A DNA stretch of 64,000 bases, taken from positions 1-64,000 of the forward strand of contig JADIIX010000038.1 of NCBI GenBank assembly GCA_027604505.1. The letters run 5' to 3'. Positions 46,827 through 58,967 of this stretch are shown piece after piece. Below the pieces are notes generated by a model that worked only from the letters and a program-made list of their open reading frames with translations, had not been told where the DNA came from and did no database searches. This DNA comes from Gonapodya sp. JEL0774 (lineage: Eukaryota > Monoblepharomycota > Monoblepharidomycetes > Monoblepharidales > Gonapodyaceae). Both the position numbers and the translations under genes were made by a program. Every line of letters starts with the position of its first letter. Position 1 is the first letter of the stretch.

Positions 46827-49800
46827 ATGGCGACACCAGAGGAAATGGCGCAGTACATGGAATTGAGGGTAGCGCTCAAGAACTGGGAGAAGGAATGGAC
46901 CACACGCCATGGTGCGTTGGAGATTTGATATACACTGAGCATTGCTGGGGCGATTGTCTCTCAATGAGCGTAGTATCACGCTAACCTGAAGCCGAACATG
47001 AATACTTTTTAATGCTCTCGTGATGGCTTGCATCTTTTCGCCGAATGGGTGGTCTCCTCTTCGTGAACCTTGAATCTTATAAATCGGCACATATTTCTCC
47101 TTGATTTGACGGAACCTCCTTAATTTCTGCACGTCTAGGCACCGTGCCGGACAAAAGCAACGTGCCGCCACATCTGAGTGAGTTGCTTGTGGGGTTTGGA
47201 ACTCGAATCAACTCCAATGCACCCTCGTTTGATCGAAACTGGTGACTGATTCTGATGCGGGACAGTCCAACCGTATCGCACATATACGAGACTTCGTAAA
47301 ATAGTAAAAGCCACAAGAGCAAATCCCCCGTCTGCCGCTTCGCCGCCCACCCGCGATTCACAGGCAAGAACCCCAATATCATCCCGCATTCTCTACACCC
47401 GCTCCCCATTCACAGAAGAGTCGCTCCGGAGACCAACTCGTGCACCGCTTCAAGCTCTTCTGAACAGCAATGGGAAGCCTCTTTCTGGGCCGCAAACGGC
47501 GTCGTCCCAAGGCCGGAGTAAGGTGGTTAGTCTTGCAGCAGTAACTGGTACTCCCTCGAGCGATGCCTACAAAGATGATGACGTCGTCGAACCGACCCCG
47601 GCTCGGCCTAAGCGAGCAGACGCACAATCGATGTTGCGACTGGACAAGACACCTTCAAAGACGAACGCACACACGGATCTTGCTCCTACTCGGACCCCGA
47701 AAACGACATTGCTCTCCATTGCCGCTGTTTCTGCCAAGGCCTCATTATCCGCACAAGTTATTCCTACGTCAGAAGTTGAACCAGACAATGGAGAAGATGA
47801 TTTCCGTTTCAACTATGCCTGGACTGCCAATGGGAAGGCGTTCTCACCCTCACCGCCTATCGCCCCACCTCCTTCCCCGATATACGCACCACCACCGCCT
47901 CTCGCAACCTCCGGTCCTCTTGGGGCTCACATCAATAAAACAATGTGGTTACCTGCAGAGAAAGGTGACGTGGAGATATTCAAGGACAGGGACGTGGAAC
48001 CGATAGGCGCAGATCAAGATATGATGCATAGTATGAGCCACATCTCGCCTCTGTCAGGTGAGGATGTGGAAGTTCGGAGGAACCATTTGGGCGGGTATGT
48101 GCCTCCCTCATTGAATGGAGCGCGAGTGGCTGTGCAAAAAAGCAATCATTTCACTCTTCAATCTAGCCTCGCCTCGAGTTACCCAGCTACCGCGACTCCC
48201 GCACCGACAATTGCCACATTGGGAGTCCCTTTGTCACCACTGAAATCCGATGCTTTCGATCCTGCCGAATTCCTCATGCCCCATGCCGGCGCTTTCGTTG
48301 GCGGCCGTAAACGCAATCAAGCAGCCTTGCGCCGCTTCGCTACCTCCACATCTTTGGACGGTACCGGAACGGGATTCGCCTTTTCTTGCACGACTCCACA
48401 CAGCGCCAGTGCGGAAGACTTGCTTGTGATCGAGGCCGAATTGCGGGACATGATGGAGCGGGCAGAAAACGCCCAACGGGAGGAGGAAAGGATTGGGAGG
48501 GAGGAGGGAGAGGCTGCAGCCGCTAAAATTGAGCAGAGGGCCATTGCAAGAAGTGCAAAGCGCGCCAGTATGAAAACGCGAACCGGGCCTTCTGGACCTG
48601 TCAAGGAAGGACCAGCGAGTAAGACTAAGAGGGGCGTTGTTGCCAAGCAGAAAGGGAACAAGGAGAAATCTTCTCGAAATGCAAATGTCCCGATGAAAAG
48701 TGATGTTTCCGCTGAGAATGGTGGTTGTCAAGCCCAAGCCCACACTGACGGCGACTCCGAGGCCGATGCTACAAGAGATCCCCGAATTCATCCTCCACGA
48801 CCTAGTTCTGCTGCTAGCTTATCGCCGTTTGATTTTACGGACACGGATGCTGATGATGTGGCATGGGCCGGGAGGTGGGGGAAGGTAAGGGTGGGGAAGA
48901 CGACTAAACCAGCCATCGGGGCCAGCAAGAAAGGAGCGACTGTCCCACTAGGCAACATATCCAAAAAGAAAAAATCAAGAAGGTTGGAGGACAGCGATGA
49001 AGAGGAGGCTGACGAAGTGGGCAGGAAGGAGGACCAGCCTGCTCTGGGAGAAGCAGACAGTGCTGAGAACGGTAATATGGATATGGGCGTTGTTGAGGGA
49101 ATGGAAGCGCCAGAAGGTGGTGACGAAAATGAAGCATATGGAAGCGGGGACGAAAGCGGGAGTGAATCACAAGTGGGTCTCGTGATGTAGCGCATGTTTT
49201 TTGATGAGTACCAACCCATGCCATTAAGGTGTCCGACGTCGATTCCAGTGGAAAGCGGAAACAGCAAAAGGCTGTTTCGAAGAAGAGGAAAGGTGAGGGG
49301 CGAGATGTGCTTACACTGAAATGATCGAGAGTTTTGACACTTTGTGTTTCTGGACAATATAGCATCCGACATCAACGGTGGCGACCAAGAAATTCCTCAC
49401 CCAAAAAAGGTTCGCAAGAACAAGACATCCAAGGTGGTATACGGGAATACCTCTGCAAGAGCGGCCCAAAATGGCGGATCTAAAAGTAGAGGAGGCCCTT
49501 TGACAAGCAACTTCGTATCATTGAAGATGCGGTCGAAACCGTCAGGCTCTGGCAGGGGCAAGACTGGACGAGGAAGGAAATTTATGAATAAGTGAGTCTG
49601 AACGTATGGATAACCGTTATTATTCTCTGCGCTACTCATATCTTCACTGGGTATGGTATGGATTGCCGTGTGTCGGCGCATGGCTCCAGGTCATCTGTTG
49701 GCGCTTCATACTCCACCGCGTTCGTTACCGGTCCGAAAAAGTTATCTGGCCCATTCGAGAATCCCTTTGATGACTCAGAGATTCCGCATGAAGTGCCGTT

Positions 49801-52800
49801 GAAGAAGGGTAGTCTGCAACACCGGACGTGGAACGCGGAGGTTTCCTTTATTGTGGACGGTAGCACTGCTGGATTAGACAGGTTTGTAATGTCACCTGAT
49901 ACTCAATTCAATCCAGAAACTCGACACCTTGTGTTCCACCTTGTGATCCAGCGTGTGTCGAATCACCGAGAAGTTCGTATTCCAAGAGGATGACGGTGTA
50001 GGTGCAAGTTCAGTACATGTTGATCTTGCAAAGGCTCTGCACAACATCGGGGGGGGCTTTGTGGGATTCCGGGCGGGTGCGTGATTCTATGCTGTCTGGT
50101 TGAGCAGCAATTTGCCGTGAGAAAGCTCATCCGTCGGGAACGAACCTAGGTCAACTCGAAGTGATTCAAAAAGTTCTAGAAGGAAAGTCGCTCCTGGCTG
50201 TTATGCCAACTGGTGCGTTTATTCTTCCGTGTTCAGTGCGAGTCACTCCCATATCTCATGAAGGGCACAAATTGAAGGCTCCGGCAAGTCCCTGTGCTTC
50301 CAGCTTCCTGCCTTCATACTCTCCCGCACCCCGAAATTCGGACCATCTCTTACCCTTGTTATCACACCCACCATCGCGCTCATGGACGATCAGATCCGTT
50401 GCCTTCCCATGGGTTTGCGCGGGGCGGCACTGAGCAGCCATGTGAGCCAGACCACTCGGACCGTGTCAGTACGGTCACCAGAGTTCTCATGTTGTTTATC
50501 ACAGCACGATGCGTCGAAAGTTATGGCTAGCCTCCAAAGTGGTGAAATAGACGTTCTGTTTATCACCCCGGAAAGGCTTCGATCGCGGCGGTTCATCGAC
50601 GCGTTGACTTCAGGTAGATGCCCTAGGGTGCGGTTCGCGTGCATCGACGAGGCCCATTGCATGAGTGAATGGTCGCACAACTTCCGGTAAATTTTTATTC
50701 AACTTTCTGTATCACATCAAGAGCAGGCAACCCTCTTTGACCTGATTCGTTTCTTTCTAGGCCTACGTACCTCCACCTCAATCTGATTCTGCGACAGCAA
50801 TTGAACATCCCGTGCATTCTTGCTCTCACTGGTAGCGCCACATTGGAAGCCCGGAAAGACATTTCGGACATGTTGCAACTGTCAGAAGTGTACGGAGGCT
50901 GTCGAATCAACCCCAACGTGATCCTCACAGCCTCCAAAGAGGAAGACAGGTGAGTAACCCATGGAGAACTGAACTCCAAGTTCCGCTGCTGATATGCTCA
51001 TATGCGTTTTAGAGAGCCGGCTCTTGTCGCACTCTTGCGAGCACCGCACTTTAAAAATCTCGAGGGAATCATCGTTTACTGCATGCGCAAGGTGAGTTAC
51101 GCGCATCGACAAACGAAATCCCATACCCCTTTCTGATCCCCCACCTATGCCAGGACCAATGCGACTCTGTGGCCTCGTACCTCCGAGTCCGCGGGTTCTC
51201 CGCCGACAGTTACCACGCTGGCCGGACTCCCAACGAGCGGACCATCATCCAGAACGATTTCTTGCGGGGGAAACTCAAGGTCATCGTGGCGACCGTGGCG
51301 TTCGGGATGGGCATCAACAAGCCGGACGTGAGAGCGGTGATCCACTACAGTATGCCGAAGAGTTTGGAAAATTACGTGCAGGTTTGTAGCCGTGCAGTGG
51401 TTGTCGCGTCGATTGTTTAAGGACCCCATCCTCCTCGAATGAACGTGTTCCTTTGTGCGAATTGTATTGCAGGAGATCGGCCGTGCCGGCCGCGACGACC
51501 GCACTGCCTACTGCCACATATTCCTCAACCGGGAAGAATACATCAAGTTGCGTAGCTTCGCTTTCGCCGAAACGCCGGACGAAGTGGCCATCGCAGCACT
51601 TGTCCGGGCGATATTTGTCGGTGAGGAAAGCTCTGTTCCGAAGAGGTCCAAGAAATCCAGCTCCGGAAAATCAGCGACGGGGCGAGAACCCAGTGTGAGG
51701 TACCTGAACGTGGACGAGACCGCACTTCAAGTCGACATGAAGAAGGAAGTCGTGGAAACGTTGGTAAGCTACCTCGAACTGGAGGACGATGGCACTTTAA
51801 TCAAGTGTCTCCCAAGTGAGTCGGCACGTCTTCACTTTATTTTTTGGCTGTCATTGTCGCTAAGAAGTTTAATACATGTCGATCCTCTGCGGTCAGAGCT
51901 CAACTTAACCTGCCGCATCCGGTTCACAAAAACCTCCAAGGACGATCTCGCCGCGGAGAACCGGCTCGTTCAGGGGATATTGACATGTGGACGGGAGGAC
52001 AACGGCGCTCATGTGGTCCGACTTCCGGAACTTGCGCAGACCATGGAGGAGAGTGTGGATGATGTGGTGGCAGAGATATACTCTCTCAAGGTAAACAAGG
52101 GTTGGCGATGGCGGTGCTCTTTGAACGTTTCTTGGTTTTGATGAAAGTCCATTTCTCGTTTCGATTCCCCCCCGTTCGCCTTTTTTTCCCCTTTTTTTTC
52201 TCAAGGGCAAGACCGAGGTTTACGCGGAGTTCTCAGACGAGGCCATGCACATCCAGGTACTCCGGCAACTATCCGATATCGAAATGGCACAGCTTACTGA
52301 TAAGCTGGTGAAAAGGTTCGGCAGGTTGGAAACCACAAGAGTGGAGAGGGTAGACCAGGTGTGTGGGTTTGCGTTTCTGCGCAGAGCGGCTTGTTCACTC
52401 GACGACTTTTCCGCTTCGCTCGGATGTAGCTTTACAAGGTCGTGCAGTCCGTCGCGACTGCTACGTTTGGTGAACAGCTGTCCGTGGTTTCGCAACGACA
52501 ACGGATGAGTCCCCCACCATTTTTGGACATCGACTTGGAGGCGGAAATGCACCTCGAGGAAGAGCACGAGCCACACGTCGTTCCTAGCGTCTTGAGCATG
52601 CCACTGGTGGAACAAGTGAATAAGTATTTTGAAGAGCCCAAGGATGAACGTCTGTCGGAAAACGGGAAGCGTATCGTGTCTCGGTGGGGGTTCGTGGATC
52701 CGATCTTGGTAGAGAACCAGAAGCGAGAGTGCGTTTGATTGCTGTCGATTTCTGGCCCTTGTGTCCGTTCTGGCGTGGTGACCCCCCGTACGTTGGTGCT

Positions 52801-53129
52801 CCACTTGCGCTAAAATTTGCAGAGAGATCGACGTGGTCGACGCGGTCAAGGTGCTCGTATGGAGGAACCGGGAGAGAATACGGTCCACCAGAGCTGCGGC
52901 GCGCATTTTGCACGGGATTCCGTCGCCCAAGTATCCCTTGGCTGAATGGTGTGTTTGAACAACGTCTTTTGCAACAGCGTCCGCCTCACGAACCATTTCC
53001 TGGGATATTACCCGTTCTTCTTTCAGGGGTGAATGCAAGCAGTGGGGTAAATACCGGCACTTTAATTTTCGCGAGTTGATGCGGATTGCTCAAAAGGTTC
53101 TTTCGAGTGAAGTCGGTGATGAGCTGTGA
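46827..53129 (+). CDS. RECQL4: RECQ4-type DNA helicase with Sld2-like N-terminal domain
   Basis: Replication-initiation/repair helicase. Nineteen plus-strand exons: 46827-46911, 47139-47177, 47266-49172, 49229-49292, 49363-49591, 49690-49881, 49952-50076, 50150-50212, 50278-50441, 50505-50686, 50761-50949, 51013-51091, 51154-51381, 51473-51815, 51897-52090, 52206-52358, 52430-52728, 52823-52948, 53027-53129. All junctions are in phase (1587 aa). Exons 1-3 encode the Sld2/DRC1 homology: LRVALKNWEKEWTTRHG, then a short linker and YRTYTRLRKIVK. A 600-residue disordered region ends in NFVSLKMRSKPSGSGRGK, the Sld2/RECQ4 basic block. Helicase motifs follow: MPTGGSGKSLCFQLPA, TLVITPTIALMDDQ, CIDEAHCMSEWSHNFRP, LALTGSAT, VATVAFGMGINKPDV and QEIGRAGRDD. 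The C-terminus has ARILHGIPSPKYPLAEW, typical of RECQ4. Confidence 0.9.
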
Positions 53130-53354
53130 TTGTGAGTGACCAGTCGGCAAGGAATCATTCGAAACTACAAAAAGAGCCCCGGAGAAAAACGGAGTCCCTA
53201 GTTATCATAACCTAGTTGTATTTTTCAATCGCGTAGTGGCCGGTGTCATTATTTTGAGAAAACCCGCACCCAAACTGTGATGATATTATTTTGTGAGGTG
53301 GAGGGGGGAACCATGAGGGAGTGGGTTCATTGCCCCCCTCCAGCCAAAGACCAC

Positions 53355-55086
53355 ATGAATGCTCTGACTCCAGCGACATCCGACCTCTTACCGAGCAGCC
53401 TCACTGCCCTTCTTCAAGCATCCCTCGCATCGTGTTTATGCCAATCATTTCCCGGGATTTATCGTCTTTCCATAGCTGCTCGTACTAGATTCTCCGCTCC
53501 ACCAAGATGCAAACACTTGCTGGCACGTGGAACAGCTGGAGTACGACTTTACTCTACATTTCCACGCAAACAGAAAGGTTCGTGTTTGTGAGTGCCTCGC
53601 TGACGCAAAAGTGGCATCCTCCGTCCATCTTTTTCACAATATTACGATTTCGAACTCAATCCGCCCGTGCCCACTCCCCAACAAGTTGTGCTCGCAATGT
53701 CGGGTGGTGTTGATTCTTCCGTATCCGCGTACCTTCTCAAGTCCCAAGGGTACGAGGTGCACGCAGTGTACATGCACAACTGGGATGCCCACCAAGACAC
53801 CCAAGGCCGCGCGTGCACCTCCGACAAGGATTGGATGGACGTTCAAGCCGTGTGTCGCCATATGAACATTCCTCCGGAGAACGTCCATCTAGTGGACTTT
53901 GTCAAGGAGTACTGGATCGACGTCTTCGAGCCGGCTTTGCGGGACTATGCGTTGGGAAAGACCCCGAATCCAGACATTGCGTGCAATAGGTACATCAAGT
54001 TCGGGAAACTCTTTGAAAGGTTCCGGGATCAGGCGGACTGGGTCGCGACCGGACATTACGCCCGTCTCTCTGAGGACCGAGCTGCCAACCCGTGGCTTTT
54101 GAAAGGTGACCAGGTGACCGAAATTGCCGACAACCCAAATCTCATTCAAATATGCCGTGTGATCCAATCGTCGTGCGATTTTGTTCTTCATGCGCGCCAC
54201 AGCTGCCGATCCCAGTAAGGACCAAACCTACTTCTTACACCAAGTTGCACCGTCCACCCTCCGAAGAACCATGTTCCCAGTCGGCGCCCTCTCGAAATCG
54301 CGAGTAAAAGAGATCGCTCGCGAAATTGGGCTATCAACTGCGTCAAAGAAGGAGAGCATGGGCATTTGCTTCGTGGGCAAGAAGACCATCTTTGGGGAGT
54401 TCCTCGGTAGGTTGCGTGTTTTCTGCACACTGCAAAACCCACCACCCCCGTTTGCTGTCCAACGATCCGTGCTTATACCCCCCCGCCCAGAGTCTTTCGT
54501 CCCCCAACAGCCGGGCCGTCTCGTTACCCTCTCCGGAGCAGTCAAGGGCCACCACCGCGGCCTTGGCTACTTCACCATCGGCCAAGGCGCCCGAATCCCG
54601 GGGCAATCCGCCAAATGGTACGTGGCGAAAAAAGATGCTCGCAGCAACGACGTCACGGTCGTTCGAGGGTGGGGCCACCCGGCACTGTACGCCCGACGGG
54701 CCACCGTAGCGGAGTGGAACTGGATACCGAGCGTGCCCGCGGTCTTGCGAGGAGTATCGGGTCCAGGATCGGCATCAGGATCAGCACCAGGATCAGGATC
54801 AGGGCAACAACCCTCCCTCCGCGCCCACGCTGCACACCGGTACCACGAACCCCTGGTAGGGTGTACTATACATCCCAATCCTTCACCTTCCCCTCCAGAT
54901 CCAGGCTCGACCGATTCCTATATCGTGGAATTCGATCAACCCCAGCGTGGTGTCGCTGAGGGACAATGGATCGTGGTGTACGATGGAGAGAGATGTTTGG
55001 GCGGGGGCACGGTCACGCAGGTGGGAGAATCGGAGTTCGAACGGAGTGGCGGTTACGAGGCGGGGCTCAACGAAAGTATCGATTAA
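53355..55086 (+). CDS. TRMU: Mitochondrial tRNA 2-thiouridylase (MnmA/TRMU/Mtu1/Slm3)
   Basis: Adds sulfur at the 2-position of wobble uridine in mitochondrial tRNAs for Lys, Glu and Gln. Four plus-strand exons (53355-53577, 53686-54105, 54203-54406, 54491-55086), in phase, give 480 aa. An Arg-rich targeting peptide ends RLYSTFPRKQK. The catalytic domain shows the PP-loop VVLAMSGGVDSSVSAYLL, YMHNWD, the first catalytic Cys in KTPNPDIACNRYIKFG, DWVATGHYARL, KDQTYFLHQV, and the second Cys in SMGICFVGKK. A PUA-like C-terminal domain follows (GYFTIGQGARIPGQSAKWYV). A Ser/Gly/Ala/Pro insert of about 16 residues encoded by a hexamer repeat interrupts it. The start is one of several in-frame Met; a donor GTTCGT at 53578 is weak but in phase. 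Confidence 0.92.
54764..54810 (+). repeat. Hexanucleotide (CAGGAT) microsatellite inside TRMU
   Basis: Imperfect repeats of CCAGGATCGG / CATCAGGATCAG type encode alternating Gly, Ser and Ala/Pro in the C-terminal domain of TRMU. The tract is in frame and lies at a surface-loop position. Confidence 0.6.
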
Positions 55087-55260
55087 AAGCTCATGAACGA
55101 CAATCAACCAAAACGAAAAAGAAAAAAAGAAAGGAAGAAAAAATTGAAAAAAATGCAAAAGTAACATTCGTAGTAGTCTCCGAAATCACATTCAGATTTG
55201 TGCACTCCCTCACGACAATTTTCCACCTGGTACATGACCCGACCCGCATCTCAAACACCT
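55087..55260. other. Convergent 3' region with A-rich tract
   Basis: Separates the ends of TRMU (plus) and the USP gene (minus). About 55110-55160 is strongly A-rich with AAAAAGAAAAAAAGAAAG-type sequence, consistent with overlapping 3' ends; no specific terminator is claimed. Confidence 0.45.
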
Positions 55261-56676
55261 TCAGGCCGCATCCGCCGTATTCACAGGAGCTCCTCCTCTG
55301 GGAAACACCTAAACAGATCATGTCGGTTGACGGTTGAGGGTCGTAACGCGTACAAGTCCGTGTGAAGAGTACATGCACCCCGACTCACGGTCTCCATTAG
55401 CGACATTTTCCGTCCACGGTCGGTTACAGCATGAGCCGTATCGAGGTACTCCCCCCGCACCAGCACGACCGGGACGGGGCTTTTCTCGAGGAGGGTGGTC
55501 GAGAGTGTGGGGGAGAGGGACAGGTGCCTGGAATGTGGATTGACACAGTGATCGCGTTACAATGGTGCTCCACCACCGCCACCCGTAAATGGGCATGCAC
55601 AGAGTGTGCGTTTTTTACGTACCCAAAAATTCCCGTGGTCGCCCTGTGTCCCACAGCGACGACCGTGATGGGGAACTCCTTGTAATGGTGCTTGACAAGT
55701 CGGAGGATGACGCTGGTGGCCTCGCCGCGCACCACGGTGGCTTCGATCGTGATCTATTTTACGAGCACACACACGCACAGAAAAAAAGACGGGAAAAAAA
55801 GACAATCAGGAGCAGGAGTGGGGTTGGGAACGTGTGTCAACTCTCACGTTCTTATGATACTTGGCATGCAATTGCTTCAAATGCTCCTTGACATCGTCCA
55901 AGGCCTTTCTCTCCTCGACTCGCAGCGTGAGCGACGCGTCGTGGCCCGAGACGGGGGTGGGGACGAATCCGCCTGGGTGACGGAACGAAAGGGCGTTCAG
56001 TGCCCGCGCGACAGACCGTGTGAGAGTATCGGCAACTACGGACTTGTCCAGACGTGCTCGGAATGGACGATGAGCACCGTGACCTGGGATGGGTTGGTGG
56101 TGAGGGGTGATGGGGTGGAACAAATGCGCCGGCTCCCCTGATGACGTCATCACCTTGTCACCATCCTGGAGTAGATATCAAACACAAGAAAGGTAGTCAT
56201 GAACGTTCTCGATTATTGGGATTAGAAGGGTGGATGGTCCCACCTGCGCTAGGTTCCGTATGCTTCGGCATTATTTGAGGGACAAAGCTTGGCGCAAAAG
56301 GACCCACGGCAAAGCATATCAGGACGGATCACTCACGCGAACTCTATAACTCCATTTCCTGGATCGTCCGAGCGCACCACACACGCGATGTGGTCCTTCT
56401 TGTTTCTTCGTGCCTGTCCAAAATGCATCTCTAAGAGGGGACGAGGGGAAGACCATCCACCACCCAGAACAAGCTCACGCCTGGAGTAGCTTCTCCCACT
56501 ACGATTGCGAGGTGACTATGAGTGGTGGATCAAAGTAAAGTACTATGTTTCGAACCTCTCTGCGTTCCAACAACGGCACTTTCGGGAACAGCCAATGGTT
56601 CGGTGACTTCTCGTGCTATGGCAATGATACTTGGGCGACGGACTTCGGGAAACGACTCCGGTGGTTGCAGACTCAT
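55261..56676 (-). CDS. Universal stress protein (USP) domain protein, 5' exons tentative
   Basis: Adenine-nucleotide-binding alpha/beta domain protein of unknown specific role. The USP core reads across minus-strand exons: GDK then VTVLIVHSEHVWTS (strand 2; exon from about 56085), VEERKALDDVKEHLKQLHAK (long helix, to about 55853), ITIEATVVRGEATSVILRLV and FPITVVAVGHRATTGIFG (55787-55625 region), and HLSLSPTLSTTLLEKSPVPV then VLVRG (from about 55523), where VxVGHRxxxGIFGHLSLSxT is the family's nucleotide-binding GxRGxxxxxxxGSxS region. Translation ends at a TGA at 55261-55263 after a last short exon. Two possible upstream exons (from ATG 56676, and near 56430-56330 with HIACVVRSDDPGNGVIEF) fit the first strand and helix, but I could not join the 5' exons in phase. 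Confidence 0.65.
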
Positions 56677-56844
56677 CGATGTTTTACTTATGAGCTCATT
56701 GGCTGAATACACCGCGTCCCTTTTTTTTGTAGTGAGTGTGTGCCAACAGCGGCTGTACACACAAGTACACAGTAAAATAAAAAAATACGAATAAGTATGC
56801 ACAAAACAGAACCTCTCATAGTCCGATGTGGCCGTTACGGTGTG

Positions 56845-58967
56845 TCAGGGATTCGCATACTTGTCCTCTGATGCGCTCATCTGCCGATCATCAGCCTCGT
56901 AGTACGACCGGCGATTCTGCCGGGACGAGGATCGCCTCGTTGAGCCAGATCTTTCGCGGCCCTCCCCCCCGCCACCACTGGCATCGACATCGTCCAGAAC
57001 CACGGACTTCCTCCGTGACTGCTTCTGGCTGGCATCAACATCATCCAGAACAGCTGACTTCCTTCGCGACTGCTTCGTGCTGCTTGTTCCTTTTGCATCC
57101 GACTTCTTCCTGCTGTGCTTTTTGCTCCCCGAACGCTCGGTGGTGGGAGCACTGCCCGAGTTCTCGATCACAGACTTGCGCTTCGAGCTCTTCCGCTTTG
57201 TTCCATCTTTGGGGGCGTCGTTGTATCCCTTTTGGTACTGGTACTGGTCGGAGGCAATCATGGCAGCTTTGTCTCCGTGGTACTCTGACGAGTGATCACC
57301 CCGACCACCAGCCAACCCATCACGCTCGTCGGCGGTTGTGGTATACTCAGGGTCAGTATTCCAAGCACCACCATCTCCACCACGGGAAAAATTCGTCATA
57401 CTCTCTGTGGGTCGTGAATCCTGCTCGTAACCGCGCGCGTACGCCGCCGCAGTGGCAGACACCATTGGCGGCCCACCTGGCCCCGCACCTCGATCCGTCT
57501 GCCATCCTACAGGTTCCCAGTCAGGGCCATTTGAACGTACTTGATTCTGGAAGGCTGAGGTACCTGAGTTCGCAAGCGCGGGGTCCCCCCGTTGAGGTTT
57601 GACACCAGGTTGGCCATTCATGGACCCCATCGGAATCACACCACGACCGTTTCCAATATTAGCTGCTTTAATTCCTTGCTTAGAGTCAAGACCTCGGTCG
57701 CTTCCACCCATGTAGCCCGAGTCCGCCTGCTTCTGGTACTCGTTGCTCCTGGCGCGCAATTTCTTCCTGCGCACCAAGAAAATGGTCAGGCCGACAACAA
57801 CGATAAGGACTGCGCCTCCTGCAGCGATGCCAATGATCAGAGGTAAACTGACGCCAGAGGCAGCCGGGGCTGGGCTGAATGTGCGGCCGTTGAGAAGAGC
57901 ACAACATGGTTGGGTCCCGTTAGCATTGCAGGACGCGGTGGCGGAAGCAGGGCGATCGAAGAAACCTGGTCGAAACAAAAGGGTCGGCTGTCATAAGCAA
58001 CCCTATCGGAACTCAACGTTTCGCCCCCAAACAGTTTCAAAATCGCGCTCAAATCCGCACAGAGCGTGACACTTCCGAGTATCCACAACAGAAAAATTAA
58101 GCATCACTCACCGCAGTTTCCATTTTCCATGGGAACAGATGCTTGACAGTTCGAGGCTTGGGCGCTGGTAGCACAAAAATTCGTAATGTAGTTGAGAGTG
58201 GCTTGGCGTAGACTGGCTTGACCCGCCGAGACTGTTTTCCCTGTGCCATACGCGGCACCTGTCGCTGGACATGCCGCGAGTACGGATGTCACTGAGGCTA
58301 GGTAGCTCTCGCACGTTGATGTGCAGATTGGCTTCAGAGTGGCCAGCACCGTAGCCCCGGAGCAAGATCGGTCCGAGAGAAATATGCGCTCAGCGCAACC
58401 GTAGCTGAGGGCATAACGGATGTTTGAGCCATCCCAGCTTTTGTTCGATGTGATTGATAGGGTAATGGTTTGGACATATGAGGATGGGGACGAAGAATCG
58501 TAAAAAAGAAGATGCAGGTAGGGACAGGGTAACGCCATTTCATAGCGCGATAGACCAAAGGAAGGCAAAATGAGCGGGTGAAAGAGATCGGCTTAGTCAA
58601 CTATCGGAGGTGGTCTCACGAGAACCCAGCTCAATCGATAACCTCTCCGCCGCCGACAGGAAAACATCCTATGGCACGAATTGTACAGCATCTTCCGTAC
58701 TCACCCGCAGCCGTAAGCGTCATTGAAATCCTGGATGTGATTCGGTGAATCGGCCCATGCCATCATGTAGGAATCAAACGTTGCAGAGGTCCACGTCCCC
58801 GAGATATTGACCGAAGCTGCCGACCACGGTGAGCACACCGAAGATTGTGCCAGCGACACACATTGTGTCTGTGCGTCCACCATGGTGAGGGAAAGAACAG
58901 GGATCAGTGTGGCGGCGAGAAAAACAGCTCCATGGGAGAAACGCCAGAGTCGTTGATTCGGAGCCAT
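56845..58967 (-). CDS. Single-pass surface protein: Cys-rich ectodomain, TM, basic Ser-rich cytoplasmic tail
   Basis: Three minus-strand exons (58967-58705, 58437-58112, 57965-56845), in phase, give 569 aa. A signal peptide (GAVFLAATLIPVLSLTMVDA) is followed by an ectodomain of about 200 residues with roughly 14 Cys, including CVSLAQSSVCSPWSAASVNI, SYGCAERIF, PICTSTCESYLAS, NFCATSAQASNC and QPCCALLNGR. One TM helix follows (SLPLIIGIAAGGAVLIVVVG), then a stop-transfer RRKKLR and a 300-residue tail. The tail is Gly/Gln/Asp-rich, then strongly Lys/Arg/Ser-rich with RRKS and KRKS motifs resembling PKA/AGC kinase sites, including a duplicated 17-residue unit. It looks like a cell-wall sensor of the WSC/Mid2 general design, but the ectodomain is not a family I recognise. 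Confidence 0.75.
56978..57075 (-). repeat. 51-nt tandem duplication in the surface protein tail
   Basis: Two near-identical units offset by 51 nt encode QSRRKSAVLDDVDASQK and QSRRKSVVLDDVDAS. The protein unit is almost perfect while several codons differ silently, so the repeated peptide appears conserved. Each unit presents one RRKS basic-Ser site followed by an acidic patch. Confidence 0.8.

Noticed and set aside
46821-47171. Minus-strand frame with an IKEKYVPIYKIQGS segment that resembles part of an Sld2-like motif
   Set aside because: It overlaps the first RECQ4 intron on the opposite strand, and exon 2 at 47139-47177 plus exon 3 supply the motif in correct phase on the plus strand. The resemblance is chance.
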